Of a stretch of DNA of 64,000 nt, positions 25,269 to 33,627 are shown piece by piece. Within the stretch, counting starts at the first letter, position 1, and each line of letters opens with the position of its first letter. The stretch comes from a bacterium HR33 (GTDB lineage Bacteria; Gemmatimonadota; Gemmatimonadetes; Gemmatimonadales; GWC2-71-9), in contig BEIJ01000001.1 in NCBI GenBank assembly GCA_002923375.1, positions 1,116,001 through 1,180,000 of the forward strand. Reading direction: 5' to 3'. The notes under the pieces are model-generated. The model had not been told where the DNA came from. It searched no databases and saw only the letters and a program-made list of their open reading frames with translations. A program made the translations under genes and the position numbers.

Positions 25269-27106
25269 GGTTCGGCCCTTCCTCCCAAGTGTCGTGCCAA
25301 GAACCGCTCGGCGGCGGCGTAGAAGCGCAATCGGTTTTCGGGCTTGGCAAAGCCGTGCCCTTCGTCCTCGAAAAGAAGGTACTCGTGGTCTATGCTTTTT
25401 TCCCTCATCGCCGCCACGATCTGCTCCGACTCCGACCGCTTGACTCGCGGGTCGTTGGCCCCCTGGGCGATGAGTATCGGAATCCGGATGCGATCCACAA
25501 AACTCAAGGGAGAGCGGGAAAGCAGAAATTCAGCCTCGGTGTCGGGGTTCCCTACCCTGCGATGCAGCATCGAGAGATAGGAGCTCCAATAGGGCGGTAT
25601 CGACTTGATGAAGGTCACCAAATTCGAAGGCCCCACCACCGAGACGGCACAGCGGAAGAGATCGGGCGTGAAAGTCGCTCCGACCAGCGCCGCATAACCT
25701 CCGTAGGAGCCGCCAAAGATCCCCACCCGGGAGGGATCGGCGATACCCCGGGCCACCGCCCACTTCACGCCGTCGACCAGATCGTCGTGCATTTTTCCGC
25801 CCCACTCGCGATCGCCTGCATTGAGAAACGATTTACCGTAACCGGTGGAACCGCGAAAGTTGACCTGGAGGCAGGCGTAACCCCGGTTGGCGAGCCATTG
25901 GGCCTCAGGGTCGTAGCCCCAAATGTCGCGGTGCCAGGGTCCTCCGTGTACGTTCAACACCAGAGGAAGATTCCGGGGCGGAAGGCCGGGGGGAAGGGTG
26001 AGGTACCCGTGAATGGTGAGCCCGTCGCGCGCGGTGTAGGCGATCGGTTCCATGGGGGCAAGGGTGTAGTCCGCCAGTCGGGGCCTGGTGTAGAAGAGGA
26101 AGTGGCCGGTTTTGGTCCTGCGCTCGAACCGGTAGTAGCTGGCGGGCGCGTCGTCCTCGGTGAAGGCTACCACCCACTGCCGGTCATCGTCGGTGCGGCT
26201 GGAGATGGTGAAATCTCCGTCGCGCAGTAGGCGTATCGCTGCTACGTCGTCTTCGATGGAACGATCTAGTATCTGCCACTCCTGGCGCTCCCTCAAGAAG
26301 GCCACCATTTGGACTTCCCGGGTATCCGGATGGCGCACCACCGGACCGGCGTCGTACTGGGGATCTTCGGCCAGGATGTCCAGCTTTCGCGTTCTGATAT
26401 CGAGTTTTACCAAACGGGCGGCGTTGGCGTCGCGGGAGTCGTGGAGATAAATGGCGGCCCCGTCCGCGGTGAAGCCCACCGGTCCGCTGTTCAAAGCGTC
26501 TTCGGCGGTCCAACTCACCAAGGTGAACCAGCCGGAGCCTTCGGACTCCCGCACCCGCAGGTCGAACCCGCCGTCCTCCCGGGCAGCCATGGCGCCCCGC
26601 ACGGCCAGGTCGGCGTCCGCAACCCAGGAAACCACGTCCCCGGGATTCTTTTCTATCAGAGTAAGCTCTCCCGTGCGCAGGTCGAGATGATATACATCGT
26701 GAAGTCGCGGGTCGTCCCGGTTGATCGCGAGCAAGAGCTCGTGGGGGTGCCGCTTCTCGTGGGCCACCAGCTGGACCTGCACCCCGTCGAGCGGCGTGAG
26801 GCATCGCTCCCTGCCGGATTCGAGATCCACTCCGTACAGGCGCCAGTTTTCATCTCCCCCGATGTCCTGCAGGTACAGGATGTGCCGGCGGTCCTTGGCC
26901 CAGAGAAAGACGCGGATGCCCCGGTCTGTGTCTCGAGTTACCGGTCTGGCTTCCCTACCGCTCGGGTCGGACACCCATACGTTCAACACTCCGTCCAGCG
27001 GAGCCAGATAGGCCAAACGATCGCCTCCCGGAGAGAGCTGAGCCTCGGCTCTCTCCGGGTTGCCGAACAGAACTGCGCGGGGAATCAAAGGCGGAAGGCC
27101 GGTCAT
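25265..27106 (-). CDS. Prolyl-oligopeptidase (S9) family serine peptidase
   Basis: 613 residues: an N-terminal beta-propeller (repeats such as GGDRLAYLAPLDGVLNVWVSD and FLWAKDRRHILYLQD) and a C-terminal alpha/beta hydrolase. The catalytic triad is S467 in GGSYGGYAAL, D552 in GANDPRV and H584 in EGHGF. No signal peptide is visible, so it is likely cytoplasmic and acts on short peptides (acylaminoacyl peptidase-like). It overlaps DUF2784 upstream and MscS downstream by 4 bp each. Confidence 0.94.
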   Translation of the reverse strand: MTGLPPLIPRAVLFGNPERAEAQLSPGGDRLAYLAPLDGVLNVWVSDPSGREARPVTRDTDRGIRVFLWAKDRRHILYLQDIGGDENWRLYGVDLESGRERCLTPLDGVQVQLVAHEKRHPHELLLAINRDDPRLHDVYHLDLRTGELTLIEKNPGDVVSWVADADLAVRGAMAAREDGGFDLRVRESEGSGWFTLVSWTAEDALNSGPVGFTADGAAIYLHDSRDANAARLVKLDIRTRKLDILAEDPQYDAGPVVRHPDTREVQMVAFLRERQEWQILDRSIEDDVAAIRLLRDGDFTISSRTDDDRQWVVAFTEDDAPASYYRFERRTKTGHFLFYTRPRLADYTLAPMEPIAYTARDGLTIHGYLTLPPGLPPRNLPLVLNVHGGPWHRDIWGYDPEAQWLANRGYACLQVNFRGSTGYGKSFLNAGDREWGGKMHDDLVDGVKWAVARGIADPSRVGIFGGSYGGYAALVGATFTPDLFRCAVSVVGPSNLVTFIKSIPPYWSSYLSMLHRRVGNPDTEAEFLLSRSPLSFVDRIRIPILIAQGANDPRVKRSESEQIVAAMREKSIDHEYLLFEDEGHGFAKPENRLRFYAAAERFLARHLGGRAEP

Positions 27107-27465
27107 TTTCTCCTAAAGCGGAAGTAACCGAAATAGGCCGCGGCGTTGATCGCCACGACCAAGCTCCCGAAAACCAGCCGGAAAGACAGGGTCCACTCTT
27201 CCGGGTATATCAGGGGAACTATGTAGTGCTCGATGAATCCTCCCTGGTACCCCGATTGGCCCGCCAGGCGCCGGAAATGGTTTTCCAAAGGAGTGAGGGG
27301 ACAAATCCAACCCGCGAACTCGATCCAAGCGCCCCAAGCCGCTGCCGGAATGTGCAGCCAAACCAGGCGGCGCCAGCGCCAGGCGAGGAATCCTCCGACC
27401 AGCACGAAGACTATGAAGCTCAGGTGGAAAACCAGCAGAAAATCGGCGATGAGGCGATAAAACAC
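27103..27465 (-). CDS. DUF2784 family small membrane protein
   Basis: 120 residues with three or four membrane helices (LIADFLLVFHLSFIVFVLVGG, LVWLHIPAAAWGAWIEFAG) and the family hallmarks ICPLTPLENHFR and GFIEHYIVPLIYP. The His, Cys and Asn residues in these loops are conserved in DUF2784, but its function is unknown. It overlaps the peptidase gene by 4 bp and begins 8 bp after the symporter stop, so it is mid-operon. Confidence 0.88.
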   Translation of the reverse strand: MFYRLIADFLLVFHLSFIVFVLVGGFLAWRWRRLVWLHIPAAAWGAWIEFAGWICPLTPLENHFRRLAGQSGYQGGFIEHYIVPLIYPEEWTLSFRLVFGSLVVAINAAAYFGYFRFRRK

Positions 27466-27473
27466 GTTCCGAG

Positions 27474-28721
27474 CTACGCTCCTAGGGCGTTACTTTGCGC
27501 GGCATTCCGTCTGCCGAGCATGCGCTCCGCCACCACGCTGGTGGCGAGATGACCGGTCACATTGGTGGCGGTGCGCAGCATGTCCGGGATCCGATCCACT
27601 CCCAGCAAGATACCCAGCCCGTCCAGCGGAACGCCGGTGTGGGAGAGTGCGGGGGCGAGGCTCACCACGCTTCCTCCGGGTACGCCGGCCACGGTGAAAG
27701 CGACCAGAAAAGTTGCGATCGCGGCGCCGGCCACTCCCGCCAACGGGAGGGGCACATTGTAGAGCCAAGCCAAGAAGACCAGCCCCGCACCCTGAAACAG
27801 AGCGCTTCCGGCGCGATTCAAGGCCGCGCCTAAGGAAACGACGAAACCGGCCACGGGGCGGGATACCCCCAAGGGGCCTTCCGCTGCGGCCAGCATGGCG
27901 GGGATGGCGGCGGCGGAACTCGTAGTTGTGGCGCCGATAACCTGCGGTCCCACACAAGCTCTGAGGAAGGGACCGATCGGGTAGCGGCCCAGCATCTTCA
28001 CCGCCGGCAGATACACCGCCGCCACGAAGACCGAAAGCCCCACCAGCACCGCCAGAATGAAAACCAAGAGGCTCTGCAGCACCGCCCATCCCGACCGCGC
28101 TGTCACCGGAGCGGCCAGGGCGAAGACGCCGAGAGGGGCGGTCCAGAGCACCCAATAGACCAGTTTGATGAGGGCTGATGTGATCGCCTCGGCAAGAGAG
28201 AGCAGTCGCTCGTGCTGCTGGCGCGGCAGGGTGCTGGCGGCTGCGGCGAAGCAAAGTACGAAAAAGATCAACGGTAACAACGCCCCGTCCGAGGCGGCGC
28301 GGAAGGGATTGCTGGGGATAAGCCCTAGGAGGAAATCGACTACTCCGGGCATGGATGCGCCCTGCTCAATGCGTTCGGGGGAGATCGCCCGGGCGGCCTC
28401 GGGATCGGCCAGCGGCAGAAAAAGGCGCATAGTGCCCATTCCCAGGAGCACGCCTATTGCGGTGGTGGAAGCGAAGAAGGACATGGCCAGCGCGCCCAAC
28501 CGCCCCAACTTCCGAAGGTCTCCGAGACCGGCTACTCCCACGAACACTGTGGCGGCAACCAGCGGAATTACCACCATGCGCAGAAGGTTGACGAACGCCG
28601 TTCCCGCCGGCTCCACCGATTCCGCCGCGGCCAAGAGCCAGGGAGCACCGGTGGCGGAGGCGAGCAGTCCCAGCGCGAGACCCGCCAGTAGTCCCGCGGC
28701 GATGGCGACGTTAAGTCTCAC
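27474..28721 (-). CDS. Dicarboxylate/amino acid:cation symporter (DAACS, GltP/DctA family)
   Basis: 415 residues with eight membrane helices. Family landmarks: FVNLLRMVVIPLVAATVFVGV, the serine-rich reentrant loop GATTTSSAAAIPAML, and the late GVPGGSVVSLAPAL loop. It takes up glutamate, aspartate or C4-dicarboxylates with sodium or protons at the inner membrane; the substrate cannot be told from sequence. It is the first gene of the minus-strand run and diverges from the FabL-like gene. Confidence 0.9.
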   Translation of the reverse strand: MRLNVAIAAGLLAGLALGLLASATGAPWLLAAAESVEPAGTAFVNLLRMVVIPLVAATVFVGVAGLGDLRKLGRLGALAMSFFASTTAIGVLLGMGTMRLFLPLADPEAARAISPERIEQGASMPGVVDFLLGLIPSNPFRAASDGALLPLIFFVLCFAAAASTLPRQQHERLLSLAEAITSALIKLVYWVLWTAPLGVFALAAPVTARSGWAVLQSLLVFILAVLVGLSVFVAAVYLPAVKMLGRYPIGPFLRACVGPQVIGATTTSSAAAIPAMLAAAEGPLGVSRPVAGFVVSLGAALNRAGSALFQGAGLVFLAWLYNVPLPLAGVAGAAIATFLVAFTVAGVPGGSVVSLAPALSHTGVPLDGLGILLGVDRIPDMLRTATNVTGHLATSVVAERMLGRRNAAQSNALGA

Positions 28722-28785
28722 AGGCTAACTTGTCGCGGCCGCTTTCAGTGCGGTCGTACCGAGGATTCAACGCGGAGGTGTGGGA

Positions 28786-29583
28786 TTGGCACATGCACAA
28801 ACCGTTACCCCCCGCTGGGCTCTGATTCTCGGAGCTTCTAGCGGTTTCGGAGAGGCCTGCGCTAGAGAGCTCGCCAAGGCGGGCTACGACATAGCTGGCG
28901 TACATCTGGATCGGAAAGCGGGGCTGCAGCACGTAGAGGAGATCAAGCAGGCGATAGCGGAAGCCGGGCGGCGCGCCTTGTTCTTCAATGTCAACGCCGC
29001 CGACGAGGACAAGCGGCGGGAAGTGCTGGACGCCCTCGCCGCCGACATCGCGCAAAACGGGGGCACGGTGGCGGTTCTCATGCACTCCCTCGCTTTCGGA
29101 ACGTTGAAGCCCTACATCGGCGACGACGCTCTTACCAAGGCCAACATAGAGATGACGCTGGACGTCATGGCCCATTCGCTGGTGTACTGGGTCCAGGATC
29201 TGGTAAAGCGGAAGCTCATGGGCGAAGGGGGACGGATCTTTTCGATGACCTCTTCCGGCTCGACCCGGGTGATTCACGCCTACGGGGCGGTTTCCGCGGC
29301 GAAGTGTGCTCTGGAGTCGCACACCCGGCAGCTCGCCCTGGAGCTGGCGCCGTTCAAGATCACCGTCAACGCCTTGCGAGGGGGCGTGACCCGCACACCG
29401 GCGGCGGAAAAGATACCGGGGAGCGACCAGCTGTTCGAGCAGGCGATGCGGCGCAACCCCCACCACCGGCTCACCACACCGGCAGATGTGGCGCGGGCAG
29501 TGGTCGCGCTGTGTCATCCCGGCACCGACTGGATCACCGGCAACGTCATCAACGTGGACGGCGGCGAAGAGATCGCAGGTTAA
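28786..29583 (+). CDS. Short-chain dehydrogenase, FabL-like enoyl-ACP reductase
   Basis: The preferred start is TTG 28786, 7 bases after GGAGG, giving 265 residues; GTG at 28780 is too close to the ribosome site. The NAD(P) loop is GASSGFGEACARELAKAGY. The active site is Y166-x6-K173 (HAYGAVSAAK), the spacing of FabI/FabL enoyl reductases and not the Y-x3-K of ordinary SDRs. The C-terminus DWITGNVINVDGG is typical. It would reduce trans-2-enoyl-ACP in fatty acid synthesis. No other fab gene is adjacent. Confidence 0.82.
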   Translation: MAHAQTVTPRWALILGASSGFGEACARELAKAGYDIAGVHLDRKAGLQHVEEIKQAIAEAGRRALFFNVNAADEDKRREVLDALAADIAQNGGTVAVLMHSLAFGTLKPYIGDDALTKANIEMTLDVMAHSLVYWVQDLVKRKLMGEGGRIFSMTSSGSTRVIHAYGAVSAAKCALESHTRQLALELAPFKITVNALRGGVTRTPAAEKIPGSDQLFEQAMRRNPHHRLTTPADVARAVVALCHPGTDWITGNVINVDGGEEIAG

Positions 29584-29584
29584 C

Positions 29585-30157
29585 TCAGTGCGCCGAACGC
29601 CGGAAAGCCTCCAGCTCGGCCTCGAGCTGCTGGAGTCGATCCAGTATCTTCTCCTCCGAAGGGCCTTGCTCGGCGAGAAGTACCCCGCGCTGAGCGAAGA
29701 GGAGCTGGACCAAAGCATCGGTATAGCCCACCACGGCGTGGGCGATGCCTCGGTCCAATAGACGGTTCAACCTGAGAAACGTGGCCATGGAGTAGCGCGC
29801 AGGGAGCGCGGCTATGATTTCGGCCAAATCCCGGATCAGGATCTCCCGCAAATGCTGGACTTCCTCCACCACCTCTCCCGCAGCCAGTCCCCTAGTGGCG
29901 GCGGTCTGCCCGTAGAACTCGCAGGCGTCGAACCAGAGCTCGGTGATCCGGCGGCGCAGAGGTCCGGTCATCTCCACCAAGATGTCCACCAGCAGTCTGA
30001 GCTGGCGCTCTACGGTGGGCCGCCGCACCTGCGGCGCCTGACTCATCCGATCGCCGATCCACCGGGCCCAGCGCGACACCAACTGCTCGCGGTTGGCAGC
30101 CAGTACCCGGCCCACGCTTTCCAGGGCGGGATTGGAAGGACGTATGGTAAGGCCCAT
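29585..30157 (-). CDS. Helical protein resembling the RsbRD N-terminal sensor domain
   Basis: 190 residues from ATG 30157 (MGLTIRPSNPALESVGRVL). The N-terminal half is all-helical with REQLVSRWARWIGDRM and RQLRLLVDILVEMTG, as in the RsbRD-N/globin-like sensor family. The C-terminal 60 residues predict a coiled coil (EEKILDRLQQLEAELEAFRR). It may be a sensor or adaptor. The STAS output domain of true RsbR proteins is absent. It ends one base from the convergent FabL-like gene. Confidence 0.5.
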   Translation of the reverse strand: MGLTIRPSNPALESVGRVLAANREQLVSRWARWIGDRMSQAPQVRRPTVERQLRLLVDILVEMTGPLRRRITELWFDACEFYGQTAATRGLAAGEVVEEVQHLREILIRDLAEIIAALPARYSMATFLRLNRLLDRGIAHAVVGYTDALVQLLFAQRGVLLAEQGPSEEKILDRLQQLEAELEAFRRSAH

Positions 30158-30277
30158 GGGCCGTAGAATGTACCCCGCGATCGCCGTGCCTGTCAAAAAG
30201 CTCGGGTGGAGGCCGCCTGATGGCCAAGCCACCGGACCGCCGCTGAAGACCGGTGCGGGAGCTTTAAAAAGGATTCG

Positions 30278-30889
30278 ATGGCAACGGTAAAGCGGACCCC
30301 GTACCGGCTCGCATCCCGCAGCGGGTTCGCGATCCGCGGAGAGGTAAACACTGCCGGCGCCCAAGACCGCCGTCCCGCAGTATTGGTCTTCATCGGCCCG
30401 GAGGGTCGTAGAGACGCCGCCGCCAAACTGGTGGAACGCTTAGGGCGAGCCGGGCTAACGGCGATCTCGGTGGAGATGGTTCCCGATTGGTCGCTCGATA
30501 CCCTGGAACCGGCGGCGGGCGCAGTGGGCGAGTTCGCGGGGAATCTTCTGGAAGAGCGCCACCCGGGATTGGCACCGCCCAGAGCTTTGGGGCTCTTTGG
30601 AGAAGGGCGCCACGGACTCCTGGCGATGGCGGTTGCCGCCCGAGAACCGAGAGTGAGTTCTCTGGTGACCGTGGACCCGGAATCTCCCGATCCTGTTCAA
30701 AAAGTCCGCCTCGCCGAGCGGCTCGCCGGGGTAGGACCTCGTTGGCTGGAGGTGGCACGGGTGGAGAAATTCCCGCCTCGGGGGAGTTCCCGGGGCGAGT
30801 TCGGCGGCCCCTCGGAAGTTCGCCGCGTTTCGAGCGAAACGGAGATCATAGACGCCGCAGTGGAGTGGTTTTTGGCTATGTTAAGCTGA
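30278..30889 (+). CDS. Possible degenerate alpha/beta-hydrolase-like protein
   Basis: 203 residues from ATG 30278. The pattern fits a Rossmann/hydrolase fold: AVLVFIGPEGRRDAAAKLVERL, then ALGLFGEGRHGLLAMAVAAREP where a hydrolase would have GxSxG, and SLVTVDPES. The nucleophile position is Arg or His here, so a classic serine hydrolase is excluded. Function unknown. A strong inverted repeat begins inside the last codon. Confidence 0.5.
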   Translation: MATVKRTPYRLASRSGFAIRGEVNTAGAQDRRPAVLVFIGPEGRRDAAAKLVERLGRAGLTAISVEMVPDWSLDTLEPAAGAVGEFAGNLLEERHPGLAPPRALGLFGEGRHGLLAMAVAAREPRVSSLVTVDPESPDPVQKVRLAERLAGVGPRWLEVARVEKFPPRGSSRGEFGGPSEVRRVSSETEIIDAAVEWFLAMLS

Positions 30890-30922
30890 ACGCCCGGATG
30901 CTGGTCGCACCCGGGCGTTCAG
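30886..30922. terminator. Inverted repeat between convergent genes
   Basis: CTGAACGCCCGG pairs perfectly with CCGGGCGTTCAG around a 13-base loop, starting inside the stop codon region of the upstream gene. There is no T tract. It probably terminates both convergent genes. Confidence 0.6.
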
Positions 30923-30950
30923 CGGCGGCTCCTGGCGGCAACAGCCGCTC

Positions 30951-31139
30951 TCAGAGACCGGCTGCGTACAGGTCGTCGAAAGCCGGACTCCGGCGTGCGG
31001 TGTAACCCGCCAAGGCCGGCCGGCGACGGCGGCTGAGCAGGAGACCGACGGCCGCCAGAGCTGCCAGAGCGATGAGTCCAACGCCGAAGGTACGGATATG
31101 CGCCTCCTTGTGAGTGGTGGCCGGGCTTTTTGTTACCAC
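30951..31139 (-). CDS. Small single-span membrane protein
   Basis: The sequence IRTFGVGLIALAALAAVGLLLSRRRRP is a convincing membrane helix followed by a positive stop-transfer, then a 20-residue polar tail. A good ribosome site, AAGGAGG, lies inside the frame (about 31105-31111) but is followed by ATC and not a normal start. The only standard start is GTG 31139 (62 residues). A TATAAT box on this strand lies at 31144-31149. Either the GTG is used or the ATC is an unusual start. No family recognised. Confidence 0.45.
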   Translation of the reverse strand: MVTKSPATTHKEAHIRTFGVGLIALAALAAVGLLLSRRRRPALAGYTARRSPAFDDLYAAGL

Positions 31140-31165
31140 ATGAATTATAGTGCATAGCGCAAGGG

Positions 31166-31780
31166 GTGCGCGACAGTGACAGGCACAAGAAAACGGTGAC
31201 CGCCATCACGTTCGACCATCTCAAGGAGTGTCTGGCCCACCATCCTCCGCGGCGGATCGCCGAGCCCCGAGGGTGGCAGGCAGCGGTAGCCCTGGTCCTG
31301 GTGCCGAATACCGGGCGTGAGGGCCTGGACCTTCTGCTCATCAAGCGCGCTGAAAATCCCCGCGATCCCTGGTCCGGCCAAATGGCGCTTCCCGGCGGCC
31401 GGTGGGAACCCGGGGATCCAAGCCTACTGGAGACCGCTGTCCGGGAAACCAGAGAGGAGGTAGGCCTCGATCTCGCTCCGGGTCAACTATTAGGCGAGCT
31501 GGACGACCTGGAGCCCAGGACACGCACCCTCCCCCAGCTGGTAGTACGGCCCTTCGTGTTCGGCCTCGGCTCAAAGCCGCCTTTGAATCCCAGTCCGGAG
31601 GTGGCGTTGTATTTGTGGGTACCGCTGGAAGAACTTTTGGCCGAAGGAAGCCGGCAGGAGGCGGAGATACCGGCCCTAGGCCGCAGTTTCCCCGCATATA
31701 TGGTGGGCGCAGGTTATCCGGTGTGGGGGATGACGGAGCGTATCTTATCTCGTTTCTTGGACTTAGTGCGGCAGCGCTAA
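31166..31780 (+). CDS. Nudix hydrolase, probable CoA pyrophosphatase
   Basis: 204 residues. The Nudix box is complete: GGRWEPGDPSLLETAVRETR followed by EEVGL, with LLIKRAENPRDPWSGQMALP immediately before, a segment typical of NudL-type CoA diphosphatases. Such enzymes cleave CoA and derivatives to 3',5'-ADP and phosphopantetheine using Mg or Mn. The start is GTG 31166; a second GTG at 31196 is possible. The next gene is the metal regulator 166 bp downstream, with its own promoter. Confidence 0.87.
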   Translation: MRDSDRHKKTVTAITFDHLKECLAHHPPRRIAEPRGWQAAVALVLVPNTGREGLDLLLIKRAENPRDPWSGQMALPGGRWEPGDPSLLETAVRETREEVGLDLAPGQLLGELDDLEPRTRTLPQLVVRPFVFGLGSKPPLNPSPEVALYLWVPLEELLAEGSRQEAEIPALGRSFPAYMVGAGYPVWGMTERILSRFLDLVRQR

Positions 31781-31788
31781 TTCCTCCC

Positions 31789-31821
31789 TTGTGCTAACGC
31801 TCGCCTAAAGCTATTATTAGG
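31789..31821 (+). promoter_or_regulatory. Promoter with overlapping metalloregulator-like palindrome
   Basis: TTGTGC (31789-31794) and TATTAT (31812-31817) are spaced 17 bp, a good sigma70 pair. The palindrome CCTAAAGCTATTATTAGG (31804-31821) covers the -10. Its CCTAA/TTAGG arms are the half-sites of DtxR/IdeR-type operators, though in the opposite order from the classic box. The DtxR-family gene just downstream would be the natural reader, giving autoregulation. Confidence 0.55.
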
Positions 31822-31866
31822 ATCGGTTAAATTCTTTATGTGGCTTCCCTCATTCCGGCGCGAGCT

Positions 31867-31961
31867 TGGGAGGGTCTCAGGGTGGCTCCTCAGCTCGCCA
31901 GGGAAGCCGCAGCGTGTTCACCAACGGCGCGCCTGGGAGGGTCTTATGGTGGCTGCTCAGC
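31867..31961 (+). repeat. Local duplication of the translation start region
   Basis: A 28-bp unit at 31867-31894 recurs at 31934-31961 with three differences, 67 bp apart. The second copy contains the real ribosome site and ATG of the DtxR-type gene; in the first the ATG is CAG. This looks like a small tandem duplication in the leader. Confidence 0.6.
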
Positions 31962-32644
31962 GAAGCGAGGAGTTATCCCGCTCGACCGAGGATTATCTCA
32001 AGGCGATCTACCAGTTGGAAGAGAGCGGCGGGTCGGCGCAGACAAGTGCCATTGCCGATCTTCTTGCCATAGCGCCGCCTTCGGTGAGCGGGATGATCAA
32101 GCGTCTTTCCGAGGTGGGGCTGTTGGAGCACGTCCCTTATAAGGGGGTTCAGTTGACGCCCAAGGGGCGGCGGGCGGCTCTGAAGATGGTGCGGCGGCAT
32201 CGGATCCTGGAGACTTATCTCATGGAAAAGTTGGGCTACGACTGGGACTCGGTGCACGCGGAGGCGGAGCGGTTGGAGCATGCGGTTTCGGACGAGCTGA
32301 TAGAGCGGATGGCGATGGCGCTGGGCAATCCTCGCTATGATCCTCACGGGGCCCCGATTCCCACGGTGAGCGGCGAGGTGGAGCAGTTGGATCACGTGCC
32401 GCTGGTGGACATACCGGTAGGCGAGACTGCCGAGCTGAGGATGGTTTCCGACGAGGATCCGGAGCGGCTTCGCTTCATAGCGTCTTTGGGGTTGAGGCCC
32501 GGGGTGGCGTTTCGGGTTGTGGGGCGGCAGCCGTTTCACGGTCCGGTGACGATCCGGGTGGCGGGAGCGTCGCGGGATCAGGTGGTGGGTTACGAGCTGG
32601 CGCGGGGTCTTTACTGCGTGATCGTTCCGGAGGAGGTGGGCTGA
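31946..32644 (+). CDS. DtxR/MntR-family metal-dependent repressor
   Basis: 232 residues from ATG 31946 behind GGGAGGG. The winged helix reads LSRSTEDYLKAIYQLEESGG, TSAIADLLAIAPPSVSGMIK and LTPKGRRAALKMVRRHRILE. The dimerisation/metal domain follows (HAEAERLEHAVSDELIERM), with conserved His and Glu ligands. The C-terminal 75 residues are an FeoA/SH3-like domain. The protein senses Fe(II) or Mn(II) and represses uptake genes. Its TGA overlaps the ATG of the multicopper oxidase, so it is translationally coupled to the genes it probably controls. Confidence 0.93.
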   Translation: MVAAQRSEELSRSTEDYLKAIYQLEESGGSAQTSAIADLLAIAPPSVSGMIKRLSEVGLLEHVPYKGVQLTPKGRRAALKMVRRHRILETYLMEKLGYDWDSVHAEAERLEHAVSDELIERMAMALGNPRYDPHGAPIPTVSGEVEQLDHVPLVDIPVGETAELRMVSDEDPERLRFIASLGLRPGVAFRVVGRQPFHGPVTIRVAGASRDQVVGYELARGLYCVIVPEEVG

Positions 32645-33627
32645 TGGCGATCGATCGGCGCGAGGCGATAAAGCGTGGGGCTTTGGGGGTAGCGGGTTTG
32701 GCCGCGGCGGCGCGGAGTCTGGAGGCTTCGAGGTTTCACCAGCCGCACGATCCGGCGCTGATGGGGATTGTGGGGGAGGTGACTCGGGCGGGGATAGATC
32801 CGGTGCGGTTTCTGGAGGAGTTCGACTACGGGAGAGTGTCCCGGCTCCCTTCGGGCAAGACTTTGAGGGAGTACGAAATCACGGCCATGGATCGGGAGAT
32901 CGAGGTGGCGCCCGGGGTTTGGTTTCCGGCCTGGACTTACAACGGGCAGGTGCCGGGGCCCACGCTGAGGGCTACCGAAGGGGACATAGTGCGGGTCTAT
33001 TTTCGCAACGCCGGAACGCATCCCCACACGATCCATTTCCACGGGATTCACCCGGCCCGAATGGACGGGGTGTTCGAGGTGGTGGTGCCCGGGGACAGCT
33101 TCGTTTACGAGTTCGAGGCGAAGCCTTTCGGGGTGCACCTGTATCACTGCCATTCGGTGCCTCTGAAGAAGCACATCGCCAAGGGCTTGTACGGGACGTT
33201 CATCATCGATCCCCGGTCCGGCCGGCCTCCGGCCAGAGAGATGGTGATGGTGCTCAACGGGTTCGACACCAACTTCGACTCCGAAAACGAGATCTACGCG
33301 GCCAACACGGTGCCGTTCGCCTATCAGAAGCATCCGATCCCGGTGAAACTGGGGGAGCTTCAGCGCATCTATCTGGTGAACGTACTGGAGTTCGATCTCA
33401 TCAACTCCATGCACCTGCACGGGAACTTCTTCTACGTCTATCGCACCGGTTCGTCGCTCACGCCGCACGAGTACACCGACACGCTGATGATGTGTCAGGG
33501 CGAGCGTCACATCATCGAGTTCACCTACGACGAGCCGGGCAGGTACATGTTCCATGCCCACCAATCCGAGTTCACCGAGCTCGGATGGATGGGGATCTTC
33601 GACGTTCAGGGGGAGGCGGTGGCGTGA
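32644..33627 (+). CDS. Two-domain multicopper oxidase
   Basis: 327 residues, about half the length of a three-domain laccase. A twin-arginine-like start (IDRREAIKRGALGVAGLAAA) suggests export. Copper motifs: HFHGIH (131-136), HLYHCHS with C169 and its neighbours (165-171), HLHG (257-260) and HAH (304-306), so one type 1 site and a trinuclear site at a subunit interface are likely. The usual type 1 axial Met is Leu182 in KKHIAKGLYG. Two-domain oxidases oxidise metals such as Fe(II) or Mn(II), or phenolics, in trimers. It sits between a DtxR regulator and a ZIP permease, so metal oxidation coupled to transport is the best guess. Confidence 0.88.
   Translation: MAIDRREAIKRGALGVAGLAAAARSLEASRFHQPHDPALMGIVGEVTRAGIDPVRFLEEFDYGRVSRLPSGKTLREYEITAMDREIEVAPGVWFPAWTYNGQVPGPTLRATEGDIVRVYFRNAGTHPHTIHFHGIHPARMDGVFEVVVPGDSFVYEFEAKPFGVHLYHCHSVPLKKHIAKGLYGTFIIDPRSGRPPAREMVMVLNGFDTNFDSENEIYAANTVPFAYQKHPIPVKLGELQRIYLVNVLEFDLINSMHLHGNFFYVYRTGSSLTPHEYTDTLMMCQGERHIIEFTYDEPGRYMFHAHQSEFTELGWMGIFDVQGEAVA

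Noticed and set aside
32919-33623. Upstream extension of the ZIP frame through the multicopper oxidase gene
   Set aside because: It overlaps the oxidase coding sequence out of frame; the real ZIP start is the GTG that overlaps the oxidase stop.
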